DNA of 64,000 nt from positions 4,898,001-4,962,000 of the forward strand of contig NZ_JACHMY010000001.1 of the NCBI RefSeq assembly GCF_014205135.1, written 5' to 3'. The notes beneath the pieces are model-generated. The model worked only from the letters and a program-made list of their open reading frames with translations, had not been told where the DNA came from and did not search any database. How positions within the stretch are numbered: position 1 is the first letter of the stretch; every line of letters starts with the position of its first letter. Below are positions 44,173 to 52,379 of the stretch, piece by piece. The position numbers and the translations under genes are program-made. Source of the DNA: Kribbella italica (GTDB lineage: Bacteria; Actinomycetota; Actinomycetes; Propionibacteriales; Kribbellaceae).

Positions 44173-45123
44173 TCAGCGCGGGGTGGTCGTGGTCGGCGTC
44201 GGCACCGGGAGGCTGATGTTGCCGTTCTGCGGGATCACCATGAACTGGATCTTGCCCGACTCGATCGCCGTTTTCAGCAGGTAACCGTTCGATCCGAGCA
44301 TCGCGACCTGCTGCCGGACCGACTGCAGCTCGACGTTGACCTGCTGGTTCTTCTGCTCCTGGGCCTGCTTGGCCAGCTCGGCGCGCTGCTTGGCCTCGAG
44401 CCCGTCGATGATGCCCTTGTCCAGCGGGTTCGGCTTCTGGATCGTGAACGACAGCTCGCCGCACGCGTTGTTGCCGGTGTACGACGGGCCGCAGAAGTAA
44501 TCGCCACCGACAGCGGCCGGCAGCAGCCGGGTGAACTCCTTGGCCGCCGCGGTCTGGAAGGCGGACTTCTTCGCCTCGTTGTTGTAGAGCTCGGCCCAGT
44601 TGTAGTTCGTCCCGACCGCGGCCAGCGCCCGGTCGATCTGCGGGCGGAAGTAGGACTGCAGCATGTCGTTCCAGCCGCGGTCCTCGTACGCCTCGGTCTT
44701 CAGGCCGATCCGCTCGTGGAACGACTGCAGCACGGCCTCCTGGCGGTTCAGCGTGAAGTAGACCTGGACCCGGACGCCGAGCCGGACGTTGTCCTTGCTG
44801 ACCACCGTCACCTCGTCGGCGTTGTCGGTGTCGGCTCCGGCGCCGCCGATAATGTACGAGCGCTGGTCGATCGGGTAGCTGTAGACCGTGTCACCGGGAC
44901 CGATCAGCTTGTTCGTCGCGCCCGGCGGGATGATCGACTTGAACTTCTTGTCCTCGACCACGCCGCCGCCGTAGTGCAGGCCGATCTTGTTCGCGTCGGT
45001 GTCGGCGAAGTTGAACAGGTTGGCCAGCACGATGATCAGCAGCACGAGGACGACGCCTCCGCCGATCAGCTTGCCCGCGACGCCGCCCTTCTTCGCGACG
45101 GTGGTGGTCCCCAGCTTGGCCAT
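44173..45123 (-). CDS. SPFH/Band 7 family membrane protein
   Basis: This 316-residue protein has one N-terminal membrane helix (LIGGGVVLVLLIIVLANLF), then a Band 7 domain (KIGLHYGGGVVEDKKFKSIIPPGATNKLIGPGD through YEDRGWNDMLQSYFRPQIDRAL). A coiled-coil region rich in Gln/Glu (AKQRAELAKQAQEQKNQQ) and a Pro/Thr tail complete it. It should assemble into membrane-associated rings facing the cell exterior or membrane surface. It is the second SPFH protein in the window and differs clearly from the one at 27 kb. Its ATG overlaps the stop of a small membrane protein (ATGA), a likely partner. Confidence 0.86.
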   Translation of the reverse strand: MAKLGTTTVAKKGGVAGKLIGGGVVLVLLIIVLANLFNFADTDANKIGLHYGGGVVEDKKFKSIIPPGATNKLIGPGDTVYSYPIDQRSYIIGGAGADTDNADEVTVVSKDNVRLGVRVQVYFTLNRQEAVLQSFHERIGLKTEAYEDRGWNDMLQSYFRPQIDRALAAVGTNYNWAELYNNEAKKSAFQTAAAKEFTRLLPAAVGGDYFCGPSYTGNNACGELSFTIQKPNPLDKGIIDGLEAKQRAELAKQAQEQKNQQVNVELQSVRQQVAMLGSNGYLLKTAIESGKIQFMVIPQNGNISLPVPTPTTTTPR

Positions 45124-45416
45124 CAGGTGTCGAGCTCCTTGCGTTCGGTCAGCCGCCGGATGTCGGCGAGCGTCAGGTCTGCGGTGACCGCGACATCGCG
45201 CGGCACCGACGGGTGGGAGCTGAGCGTACGCAGGCCCTGCTCCGCCGCCGCGACCGCCTTCTCGAGGGTCCGGACCTCCTGCACCAGCGCCTTGGTCTCG
45301 CCGGTCAGCTCGATCACGGACCGCTCCGCGAGGGTGGCCCGGCGGTACGACGACCAGGCGAACCAGGCGGTTCCGACGAGCAGGATCAGTACCGGCAGTC
45401 CGAGCCTGAGAACCAT
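45123..45416 (-). CDS. Small single-pass membrane protein with coiled coil
   Basis: This 97-residue protein of unknown family has an N-terminal helix (LGLPVLILLVGTAWFAW) followed by about 50 residues of heptad-like sequence (LTGETKALVQEVRTLEKAVAAAEQG) and a helical tail (ADLTLADIRRLTERKELDT). It is translationally coupled to the SPFH gene, so the two products probably interact at the membrane. The starting region faces a divergent promoter for the small-RNA candidate at 45.44 kb. Confidence 0.7.
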   Translation of the reverse strand: MVLRLGLPVLILLVGTAWFAWSSYRRATLAERSVIELTGETKALVQEVRTLEKAVAAAEQGLRTLSSHPSVPRDVAVTADLTLADIRRLTERKELDT

Positions 45417-45440
45417 GCCTTATGGGATCACGAAAACTGG

Positions 45441-45469
45441 TTGAACGGTGCTCTTTCGCGACGTAGGTT
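45441..45469 (+). promoter_or_regulatory. Strong vegetative-type promoter upstream of a small RNA/short ORF
   Basis: TTGAAC (45441-45446) and TAGGTT (45464-45469) are 17 bases apart. No long plus-strand gene follows until 46480, and tetR lies between on the other strand, so the promoter must serve the short transcript described next. Confidence 0.55.
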
Positions 45470-45475
45470 CTCAGT

Positions 45476-45681
45476 ACACGCGAAGGGAGGTGGTCCTTGC
45501 ATGATGTGCAACCGGACTCGTGAGGTGGCGGCGGTCTGACCGTCAACCACTAGCAGCACGTGGGCTATGTGGTCAGGCAATTCAACGCCTGCCACCGGAT
45601 CCGCAGGCAGCCAGGAAAGTCCGCCTGGCCCATCGCTCGGCCACCCGGTCGTGTCGCTGGAAGTGTCTGCGGGTCTTTTTT
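45476..45681 (+). ncRNA. Candidate structured small RNA
   Basis: Between a good promoter and a run of six T (45676-45681) lies about 200 bases of structure-prone sequence. A 9-bp stem with one bulged T joins 45569-45578 to 45587-45595 around an 8-base loop. CAGGC/GCCTG (45604-45608 with 45623-45627) forms another, and ACCCG/CGGGT (45643-45647 with 45670-45674) precedes the T-run as a weak terminator. The RNA overlaps the end of tetR on the opposite strand. A 12-codon ORF with a good ribosome site sits at its 5' end. I do not recognise a known family. Confidence 0.4.
45501..45539 (+). CDS. Possible 12-residue leader peptide MMCNRTREVAAV
   Basis: An ATG at 45501 follows AAGGGAGG (45483-45490) by 10 bases and opens a 12-codon frame ending in TGA. 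The promoter lies just upstream and a strong RNA hairpin follows, as in attenuators and dual-function small RNAs, but no larger gene lies downstream on this strand. Very short ORFs arise by chance, so this rests on the combined promoter/ribosome-site/hairpin layout. Confidence 0.35.
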   Translation: MMCNRTREVAAV

Positions 45682-46384
45682 ATTCTGCCGGCGGGCAGTC
45701 GAGCCCCAGCGCTTCGCCGATCTCCCGCAGCTGCGCGTCGAAGTACGCGCCCGCGTCGTCCAGGGCCCAGTGCAGCTGGCCGAAGACCTCCATGCAGATC
45801 AGGCCGTAGAGCCTGGTCCAGTAGGTCAGCGACAGGTAGACCGCGCCCGGGGGCATCCCGTCGAAGAACTCCGACTTCTGGCACAGCTGCTCGACCAGCT
45901 CGGGGCCGAGCAGCTCCTCGGACGGACTGGGGAACGGCTGCTGCCGGTAGACCTTCGCGACCAGGTCCTTGAACACGGCCCCGAACCGCATCGCCGCCTG
46001 ATGGCTCGGCGTCAGCTCGTGGTCGTCGGCGCCCGGGTTGGGGACCGGCGCTCCGAACAGCAGCCCGAACTCGGCCGGGTGCTCGAGCGCCCAGGTCCGG
46101 AGTCCGCCCGCGACCAGGAACAGCTGCTCGCCCAGGTCGCCGCTCGTGTCGCGTTCGGCGATCAGGTACGCCGTCAGTTCGTCGTACAGGTCGGCGACGA
46201 CGGCGGAGATCAGGTCCTCGTGGCCGGCGAAGTAGCGGTAGAGGGCCGGCGCGCTGATGCCGAGCTCACGCGCGACCGCGCGCAGGCCGACCGCGCTCGC
46301 GCCGCCGGCGACCAGGAGCTTGCGGGCCGCCGCCTTGATCTCGGCGACCGTCGCGGCGCGCCGGCGATCCCGTCTCGTGTCCAC
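45680..46384 (-). CDS. TetR family transcriptional regulator
   Basis: This 234-residue repressor has the helix-turn-helix VGLRAVARELGISAPALYRYFAGHEDLISAVV and a TetR_C-type helical domain with FGLLFGAPVPNP, as seen in regulators of MMPL-type exporters. GTG 46384 follows GGAAGG by 5 bases. It is divergent from an MMPL transporter gene across a 33-bp perfect palindrome and is almost certainly that gene's repressor. Its 3' end overlaps the T-run of the small-RNA candidate. Confidence 0.9.
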   Translation of the reverse strand: MDTRRDRRRAATVAEIKAAARKLLVAGGASAVGLRAVARELGISAPALYRYFAGHEDLISAVVADLYDELTAYLIAERDTSGDLGEQLFLVAGGLRTWALEHPAEFGLLFGAPVPNPGADDHELTPSHQAAMRFGAVFKDLVAKVYRQQPFPSPSEELLGPELVEQLCQKSEFFDGMPPGAVYLSLTYWTRLYGLICMEVFGQLHWALDDAGAYFDAQLREIGEALGLDCPPAE

Positions 46385-46405
46385 ACTCACCTTCCTTGAC
46401 AACAC

Positions 46406-46438
46406 GGTGAACACCGTTAACAGTTAACGGTGTTCACC
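46406..46438. promoter_or_regulatory. 33-bp perfect palindromic TetR operator
   Basis: GGTGAACACCGTTAAC, a central A, then GTTAACGGTGTTCACC: 16-bp arms with no mismatch. It lies between the divergent tetR and MMPL genes and is long enough for two dimers of the adjacent TetR. Confidence 0.85.
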
Positions 46439-46479
46439 ATCGCGACCACTGTTCAATGTACGCCCTCGGGAGGGGTCCT

Positions 46480-48645
46480 GTGTTCGAGACGCTCGGACGG
46501 TTCACGTATCGGCGCCGCCGCCTGATCCTCGCCCTGACCGGGGTGTTCGTGCTGGCCGCCCTGGTCTGGGGCACCGGCGTCTTCGGCGCGCTGGCCAACG
46601 GCGGGTTCGAGGCCCCGAACACCGAGGCCGCCCGGGCGGTGAAGACCATCGAGCAGACCGTCGGGCGGACCGGGACCGACGTGATCGTGCTCTACCGGAG
46701 TTCTGAGCTGACGGTGGCCGATCCGGCGTACCGGGAGAGCGTCGAGAAGCACCTGAACGGGTTGCCGCGCGAGGACGTGGTCAGCAGTGCGACGTACTGG
46801 TCGACTCGCTCGCCGGCCTTTGTGGCTTCGGACCAACGCACGACGTACGCCGTACTGACGCTGGCCGGGGCGGATCCCGAGCGGCGGCTGGAGTCGTTCC
46901 ACACGATCGCCGACGCGGTCCGGACGGCACCGGCCGGGCTGGAGGTGCAGGTCGGCGGCGAGACCGCGGTCTTCGACGAGGTGAACACGCAGACCGAGCA
47001 CGACATCGTCCAGGCCGAGACCATCTCGCTGCCGATCGTGCTGGTGCTGCTCGTAGTGGTCTTCGGCGGCCTGGTCGCGGCGAGCCTGCCGCTGTTCGTC
47101 GGCGGGCTGTCGATCCTCGGCGCGTTCGTCGTACTGCGCGGGCTGAGCCTGGTCACCGACGTGTCGGTGTTCTCGATCAACATCGTGACGATGATCGGCT
47201 TCGGGCTCGCGATCGACTACGCGTTGTTCGTGGTGACGCGGTTCCGCGAGCAGCTCGCGGCCGGCGACGACGTCGAGGCCGCGCTGGTCCGGACGATGGG
47301 CACGGCCGGGCGGACGGTCGCGTTCTCCGGGATCACCGTGGGAGTGGCGATCTCGAGCCTGGTGCTGTTCCCGGTGATGTTCCTGCGCTCGATGGCGTAC
47401 GGCGGCGCGGCGGCCGTCGCGGTCGCGATGCTGGCCGCGCTCACCGCGTTGCCTGCTCTGCTCGGCGTACTCGGGCACCGGGTCAACAAGCTGCGGCTGC
47501 CGGTCTTCCGTCGTCGTTTTAGTGGATCGGATCACGGCGCCTGGTACCGGCTGGCCCAGAACGTGATGCGGCGTCCCGTTCGGTACGTCGTGGTGCTGGT
47601 GCCGTTGATGCTGGTGCTCGGGATTCCCTTCCTGCAGGCGCAACTGGGCGGGGTGGATCACCGGGCGCTGCCGGACGGGGCGTCGAGCCGCGAGGTGACG
47701 GAGACGCTGCAGAGCGACTTCGCGGGGGCGGGCGGGTCCGACGTACTGGTGGCTGTGCGGTTCGCGTCGCCGCCGGCTGATCCTGCTTCGGCTCTGGCCG
47801 GGTACGTGGCCTCGTTGCAGCGGGTCGATGCTGTGGAGAGCGTCCGGGTCGGCGGGTACGCGGACGGGGTCGCGTCGGTGGTCGTGCACACGCACTACAC
47901 GGCGCAGGAGTTGCCGGCGCGGGACGTGGTCCACGGGGTTCGTGCTGTGGCCGCGCCGGCCGGGACCTCGGTGGAGGTCGGTGGGGAGACGGCCGCGCTG
48001 GTGGATCTGCTCGACGTACTGGCCGAACGGGCGCCGTGGATGGCCGGGTTCATCGTGCTGGTCACGTTCGTGCTGCTGTTCGTTGCCTTCGGCTCCTTGG
48101 TGCTGCCGGCCAAGGCGCTGCTGATGAACGTGCTGTCGCTGTCGGCGTCGTTCGGGGCGATGGTCTGGATCTTCCAGGACGGCAACCTGTCGGGGCTGCT
48201 CGACTTCACCCCGGCCGGGTTCCTCGACGCGACCAACCCGGTGCTGCTGTTCGCCGTACTGTTCGGGTTGTCGATGGACTACGAGGTGTTCCTGCTCAGC
48301 CGGATCCGCGAGGAGTACGACCGGACCGGCGACAACACGCAGGCGGTCGCGCTCGGGCTGCAGCGAACCGGCGGGATCATCACGAGCGCCGCGTTGCTGC
48401 TGATCATCGTGGTCGGGGCGTTCGCGACGTCGGGCATCGTGTTCGTGAAGATGATCGGCGTCGGGCTGGTGATCGCGATCCTGCTGGACGCTACCGTCGT
48501 ACGGGCGTTGCTGGTGCCGGCGACGATGCGCCTGCTGGGCAAGGCGAACTGGTGGGCGCCGGCACCGCTGGCAAGGTGGTGGCAGCGCCACGGCTTCCGG
48601 GAGGAAGCCGTCGAGCCGGTTCATCTGGAGTTCGCCAACCAGTAG
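46480..48645 (+). CDS. MMPL family RND-type transporter
   Basis: This 721-residue inner-membrane exporter has two similar halves, each with one helix, a large extracytoplasmic loop and five more helices. The first half shows IGFGLAIDYALFVVTRFREQL and the second LFGLSMDYEVFLLSRIREEYD, the paired MMPL signature segments that carry proton-relay Asp residues. The C-terminus is cytoplasmic and short, without the long tail of mycobacterial MmpL proteins. It should export a lipid or drug using proton motive force. GTG 46480 follows GGGAGGGG. It is repressed by the divergent TetR. Confidence 0.93.
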   Translation: MFETLGRFTYRRRRLILALTGVFVLAALVWGTGVFGALANGGFEAPNTEAARAVKTIEQTVGRTGTDVIVLYRSSELTVADPAYRESVEKHLNGLPREDVVSSATYWSTRSPAFVASDQRTTYAVLTLAGADPERRLESFHTIADAVRTAPAGLEVQVGGETAVFDEVNTQTEHDIVQAETISLPIVLVLLVVVFGGLVAASLPLFVGGLSILGAFVVLRGLSLVTDVSVFSINIVTMIGFGLAIDYALFVVTRFREQLAAGDDVEAALVRTMGTAGRTVAFSGITVGVAISSLVLFPVMFLRSMAYGGAAAVAVAMLAALTALPALLGVLGHRVNKLRLPVFRRRFSGSDHGAWYRLAQNVMRRPVRYVVVLVPLMLVLGIPFLQAQLGGVDHRALPDGASSREVTETLQSDFAGAGGSDVLVAVRFASPPADPASALAGYVASLQRVDAVESVRVGGYADGVASVVVHTHYTAQELPARDVVHGVRAVAAPAGTSVEVGGETAALVDLLDVLAERAPWMAGFIVLVTFVLLFVAFGSLVLPAKALLMNVLSLSASFGAMVWIFQDGNLSGLLDFTPAGFLDATNPVLLFAVLFGLSMDYEVFLLSRIREEYDRTGDNTQAVALGLQRTGGIITSAALLLIIVVGAFATSGIVFVKMIGVGLVIAILLDATVVRALLVPATMRLLGKANWWAPAPLARWWQRHGFREEAVEPVHLEFANQ

Positions 48646-48667
48646 TCGGCCAAGCAGGAAGCTGGCG

Positions 48668-48696
48668 TTGACGCAACGTAGTGGAGCGATTACTTT
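48668..48696 (+). promoter_or_regulatory. Promoter of the cutinase-like gene
   Basis: TTGACG (48668-48673) and TACTTT (48691-48696) are 17 bases apart, followed by a 64-base leader with AAGGAG 5 bases before the GTG start. Confidence 0.55.
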
Positions 48697-48760
48697 GGCG
48701 GCCTGAGCTGCTGAGCCACGTTGGTTCGGCCGGTTCCCCGCCCCCTCTCAAGGAGTTGCC

Positions 48761-49630
48761 GTGCGCGGTTTTCGTCGACGTCCGCTGCAGATCCTCCTGG
48801 CGACGCTGTTCGCCACCGCCGTACTGACCCCAGCCACCAGCCAGGCCGCCGCCAACCCGTACGAGCGTGGTCCGGCCCCGACCACCGCGAGTGTCGAAGC
48901 ACCGCAAGGACCTTTCGCCACCGCGCGGGTGACCGTCCCGGCGTCGGCTGTCCGGGGCTTCGGTGGCGGAACCATCTACTACCCGACCAGCACCAGCGAA
49001 GGGACCTTCGGAGCGGTTGCCATCTCGCCCGGCTTCACCGCGACCCAGTCGAGTGTCGCCTGGCTCGGACCACGGCTGGCCTCGCAGGGGTTCGTGATCA
49101 TCACCATCGACACCTTGTCCCGCTACGACTCGCCGGCCAGTCGCGGTGACCAGTTGCTGGCCGCGCTGGACTACCTCACCACCAGCAGCTCGGTCCGCAC
49201 CCGGATCGACGCCTCCCGGCTCGGTGCGATGGGCCACTCGATGGGCGGCGGCGGCTCGCTCGAAGCGGCCAAGGACCGGCCCGCGCTCCAGGCGATCGTC
49301 CCGCTGGCCGGCTACAACACGACGAAGAACTGGTCCCAGGTCTCCGTGCCGACTCTGGTGGTGGGCGCCGAGAGCGACACCATCGCGCCGGTCAGCAGCC
49401 ACTCCGAGCCGTTCTACACCAGCCTGCCGGCCACGCTGGACAAGGCCTACCTGGAGCTGAACAACGCCAGCCACTCCGCACCGACGTCGCCCAACACGAC
49501 GGTCGCGAAGTACAGCATTTCCTGGCTGAAGCGCTTCATCGACAACGACACCCGCTACGAGCAGTTCATCTGCCCCGGGCCGGGCCCGAGCACCGCAGTC
49601 GAGGAATACCGCTCGACCTGCCCGTTCTGA
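48761..49630 (+). CDS. Secreted polyester hydrolase of the cutinase/PETase family
   Basis: This 289-residue exported enzyme closely resembles actinomycete cutinases such as TfCut2. A signal peptide (about 1-30) is followed by the alpha/beta hydrolase fold. The catalytic triad is Ser160 in GHSMGGGGS, Asp206 in AESDTIAP and His238 in NNASHSAP. The oxyanion hole uses Phe92 (GFT) and Met161. Cys271 and Cys287 should form the C-terminal disulfide. The substrate-clamp tryptophan of known polyester hydrolases is replaced by Tyr185 (PLAGYN), and the residue after the catalytic His is Ser239, as in Ideonella PETase, rather than Phe. Natural substrate is probably cutin or another polyester. Confidence 0.93.
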   Translation: MRGFRRRPLQILLATLFATAVLTPATSQAAANPYERGPAPTTASVEAPQGPFATARVTVPASAVRGFGGGTIYYPTSTSEGTFGAVAISPGFTATQSSVAWLGPRLASQGFVIITIDTLSRYDSPASRGDQLLAALDYLTTSSSVRTRIDASRLGAMGHSMGGGGSLEAAKDRPALQAIVPLAGYNTTKNWSQVSVPTLVVGAESDTIAPVSSHSEPFYTSLPATLDKAYLELNNASHSAPTSPNTTVAKYSISWLKRFIDNDTRYEQFICPGPGPSTAVEEYRSTCPF

Positions 49631-49642
49631 TCCCTTTGGAGC

Positions 49643-50266
49643 TCAGGGCTGGAGGCGGACGAGCTTCCAGTCCTGGCCCTCGCGGCGGTAGGCCAGCCGG
49701 TCGTGCAGGCGACCGGTCCGGCCTTGCCAGAACTCGAAGGCGGTCGGCTCGATCCGGTAGCCGCCCCAGAAGTACGGCGTGGCGATCTCGGTGCCCTCGG
49801 GCCACTGCCGTTCGTACGACGTGTACTGCAGGTCCAGCTCCTCGCGGGACTCGACCGGCTGGGACTGCTGCGAGGCCCAGGCACCCAGCTGCGAGCCGCG
49901 CGGGCGGCTGGCGAAGTACGCGTCGACCTCTTCGGTGGGGAGCTTGGTCGCGGTGCCCTCGACGCGGACCTGGCGTTCCATCGCGTGCCACGGGAAGACG
50001 AGCGCGCACGCCGGGTTGGCGGCGAGGTCGTCGGCCTTGCGGGACTGCTGGTTGGTGTAGAAGGCGAAGCCGCGCTCGTCCAGGCCCTTCAGCAGCACGG
50101 TCCGGGCCGAGGGTCTGCCGTCGGCGTCGACGGTGGCGAGCACCATCGCGTTGGGCTCGGTCAGCCCGGCCTCGGTCGCCTGCGCGAGCCAGAGCCCGAA
50201 CTGCTTGATCGGATCGGCGTCGACCTGGTCCTCAAGCAGTTCACCGAGGCCGTAGGTCTGCCGCAT
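49643..50266 (-). CDS. pdxH: Pyridoxamine/pyridoxine 5'-phosphate oxidase
   Basis: This 207-residue FMN enzyme converts pyridoxamine or pyridoxine 5'-phosphate to pyridoxal 5'-phosphate. Landmarks are NAMVLATVDADGRPSARTVLLKGLDERGF, FYTNQQSRKADDL, the ERQVRVEG strand and the C-terminal EFWQGRTGRLHDRLAYRRE with terminal LVRLQP. ATG 50266 (MRQTYGLGELLED) fits the family start; GTG 50281 would add five residues. The longer upstream frame crosses the neighbouring membrane-protein gene and is not real. Confidence 0.93.
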   Translation of the reverse strand: MRQTYGLGELLEDQVDADPIKQFGLWLAQATEAGLTEPNAMVLATVDADGRPSARTVLLKGLDERGFAFYTNQQSRKADDLAANPACALVFPWHAMERQVRVEGTATKLPTEEVDAYFASRPRGSQLGAWASQQSQPVESREELDLQYTSYERQWPEGTEIATPYFWGGYRIEPTAFEFWQGRTGRLHDRLAYRREGQDWKLVRLQP

Positions 50267-50291
50267 CTCTGCTAGGTCCACACAGCTGAGA

Positions 50292-50918
50292 CTAGTGCGG
50301 GCGGTCCTGGGAGCCGGGGAAGGTCTGGCCTGGCTGCTGCTGGCCCGGGTGCTGGCCTGGCTGCTGGCCCGGGTGGTACTGGCTCGGCGGCTGCTGGCCT
50401 GGGTGGTACTGACCGGGCTGGTACTGGGCCGGCTGGTACTGGCCCGGGTGGAGCCCCGGCTGCGCTTGGCTGTCCCGGTACGCCAGCGGCATCTCCCGCT
50501 TCGCGTCGACCACCATCCGCCGTACGCCGGCCACCAGCAGCAGGACTCCGAACACCACCAGCACGCCATCCAGCAGCAGAACGCTCCCGCGCACCGGCTG
50601 CCCCGGCAGCTCGAACAACTGCATCAGGTCGATCGCCGTTCCGATCGGCAGGACCTGGACGGTCACCCCGGCGACCGTCATCAGCAGGCCCGCGCCGGCC
50701 ATCACGCCTGAGCCGAATGACCGGATCGACATCAGCCCGCCCAGCACCAGTCCGATGGCGACCAGCGCCAGCAGCCAGGCCAGCGTCTCGGACTGAGTGG
50801 ACTCGATCTGCTGCACCCGCCGGAGGTAGACCTCGGTCCCGGTGTGGGAGGCCAGCGCCACCGTCAGCCAGCCGAGCACGACCCCGGTCACCACACCGAT
50901 CATTGCCTTGGCAGTCAT
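50292..50918 (-). CDS. Four-helix membrane protein with Pro/Gln/Tyr repeat tail
   Basis: This 208-residue protein has four hydrophobic segments in the first 140 residues (for example MIGVVTGVVLGWLTVALA and AWLLALVAIGLVLGGLM) and a cytoplasmic low-complexity tail of about 55 residues built from YQPGQ/YHPGQ-like units. I do not know its family. The tail resembles disordered proline/glutamine tails of actinomycete membrane proteins and probably mediates loose protein contacts. It is convergent to nothing and lies 25 bases after pdxH begins, on the same strand. Confidence 0.75.
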   Translation of the reverse strand: MTAKAMIGVVTGVVLGWLTVALASHTGTEVYLRRVQQIESTQSETLAWLLALVAIGLVLGGLMSIRSFGSGVMAGAGLLMTVAGVTVQVLPIGTAIDLMQLFELPGQPVRGSVLLLDGVLVVFGVLLLVAGVRRMVVDAKREMPLAYRDSQAQPGLHPGQYQPAQYQPGQYHPGQQPPSQYHPGQQPGQHPGQQQPGQTFPGSQDRPH

Positions 50919-51019
50919 CTTTCGAGCCTAAGCGCCGAACCGGTCACAGATCTGTCCGTGCGGCGAGGCGGCGAACTATGCTGCCGGAGCGCCTCACGAG
51001 ACAAGGGAGTCACAGGCTG

Positions 51020-52132
51020 ATGTCAGATCCGAAGACCGAAGTCCAGCACGGCCTCGAGGGAGTCGTCGCGTTCGACACTCAGATCGCCGAGCCGGACAAG
51101 GAAGGGTCGGCACTGCGTTACCGCGGCGTCGACATCGAGGATCTGGTCGGCCGGGTGCCGTTCGAGAACGTCTGGGGCCTGCTGGTCGACGGCGCCTTCA
51201 CGCCCGGTCTGCCGCCGGCCGAGCCGTTCCCGCTGCCGGTGCACACCGGCGACGTCCGCGTCGACGTCCAGTCCGCGCTGGCGATGCTGGCTCCTGCCTG
51301 GGGCCTGCGGCCGCTGTACGACATCGACGACGTCCAGGCCCGCGACGACCTGTCCCGCGCCGCGGTGATGGCGCTGTCGTACGTCGCCCAGGCCGCCCGC
51401 GGCACCGGCCAGCCGATGGTCCCGCAGCGCGAGGTCGACAAGGCCACCACGATCACCGAGCGGTTCATGATCCGCTGGCGCGGCGAGCCCGACCCCAAGC
51501 ACGTCAAGGCGGTCGACGCGTACTGGACGTCCGCCGCCGAGCACGGCATGAACGCCTCGACCTTCACCGCCCGCGTGATCGCGTCCACTGGTGCGGACGT
51601 GGCCGCGGCACTGTCCGGTGCGGTTGGCGCGATGTCCGGCCCGCTGCACGGCGGCGCGCCGGCCCGCGTGCTGACGATGATCGAGGGCGTCGAGAAGAGC
51701 GGCGACGCCCGCGCGTACGTGAAGGGCCTGCTGGACGACGGCGAACGCCTGATGGGCTTCGGCCACCGCGTCTACCGCGCCGAGGACCCGCGCGCCCGCG
51801 TCCTGCGCCGTACGGCGCGCGAGCTCGACGCTCCCCGCTACGAGGTCGCCGAGGCACTGGAGAAGGCCGCCCTCGCCGAACTGCGCGAACGCCGCCCGGA
51901 CCGCGTACTCGAGACGAACGTGGAGTTCTGGGCCGCGATCGTGCTCGACTTCGCCGAGGTGCCGCCGCACATGTTCACGTCGATGTTCACCTGCGCACGG
52001 ACCGCGGGCTGGAGCGCGCACGTGCTCGAGCAGAAGCGCACCGGCCGCCTGATCCGCCCGTCCGCGATCTACTCCGGCCCGGCCACCCGCCCGGCCACGG
52101 AGATCGAAGGCTGGAAGACCAGCTGGGCCTGA
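51020..52132 (+). CDS. citA: Citrate synthase 2 / 2-methylcitrate synthase family
   Basis: This 370-residue enzyme of the short actinobacterial citrate synthase type condenses oxaloacetate with acetyl-CoA. The active-site histidines and Asp lie in SAAEHGMNASTFTARV, SGPLHGGAPARV, MGFGHRVYRAEDPRA, and the late TGRLIRPSAIYSGP arginine region. ATG 51020 follows AAGGGAG; the longer open frame upstream is antisense to the membrane-protein gene. It is somewhat shorter than GltA, which matches CitA-type enzymes; activity as methylcitrate synthase cannot be excluded. Confidence 0.92.
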   Translation: MSDPKTEVQHGLEGVVAFDTQIAEPDKEGSALRYRGVDIEDLVGRVPFENVWGLLVDGAFTPGLPPAEPFPLPVHTGDVRVDVQSALAMLAPAWGLRPLYDIDDVQARDDLSRAAVMALSYVAQAARGTGQPMVPQREVDKATTITERFMIRWRGEPDPKHVKAVDAYWTSAAEHGMNASTFTARVIASTGADVAAALSGAVGAMSGPLHGGAPARVLTMIEGVEKSGDARAYVKGLLDDGERLMGFGHRVYRAEDPRARVLRRTARELDAPRYEVAEALEKAALAELRERRPDRVLETNVEFWAAIVLDFAEVPPHMFTSMFTCARTAGWSAHVLEQKRTGRLIRPSAIYSGPATRPATEIEGWKTSWA

Positions 52133-52271
52133 GGACCGCGCCGACATTCGCGCCTAGGTCGGGCTGCTCTCGACCTGTCCTGTGGATAACTTCGGGCCTC
52201 ACCACTCCCCCGCTTGTATCATCAACAAGGAAGAACAGGGCGGCGGGCGGCGGCGCAGTCCCCCGGCCTCA

Positions 52272-52379
52272 GACAGTCGTTCAACGCACCGGTCGGTCAT
52301 CGCACCGGACAGTCGTTCAACGCACCGGTCGGTCGTCGCACCGGACAGTCGCTCAACGCACCGGTCGGTCGTCGCTGGG
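52272..52379. repeat. Three 36-bp tandem repeats at the araC 3' end
   Basis: A 36-base unit starting GACAGTCGTTCAACGCACCG occurs at 52272-52307, 52308-52343 and 52344-52379 (the last diverging at its end). The third copy contains the stop of the AraC gene. On the minus strand each unit reads TDRCVERLSGAT in one frame, an apparent coding pattern that is probably incidental. Confidence 0.85.

Noticed and set aside
50717-51019. N-terminal extension of citrate synthase
   Set aside because: This part is antisense to the neighbouring membrane-protein gene, and the family start with a ribosome site is at 51020.
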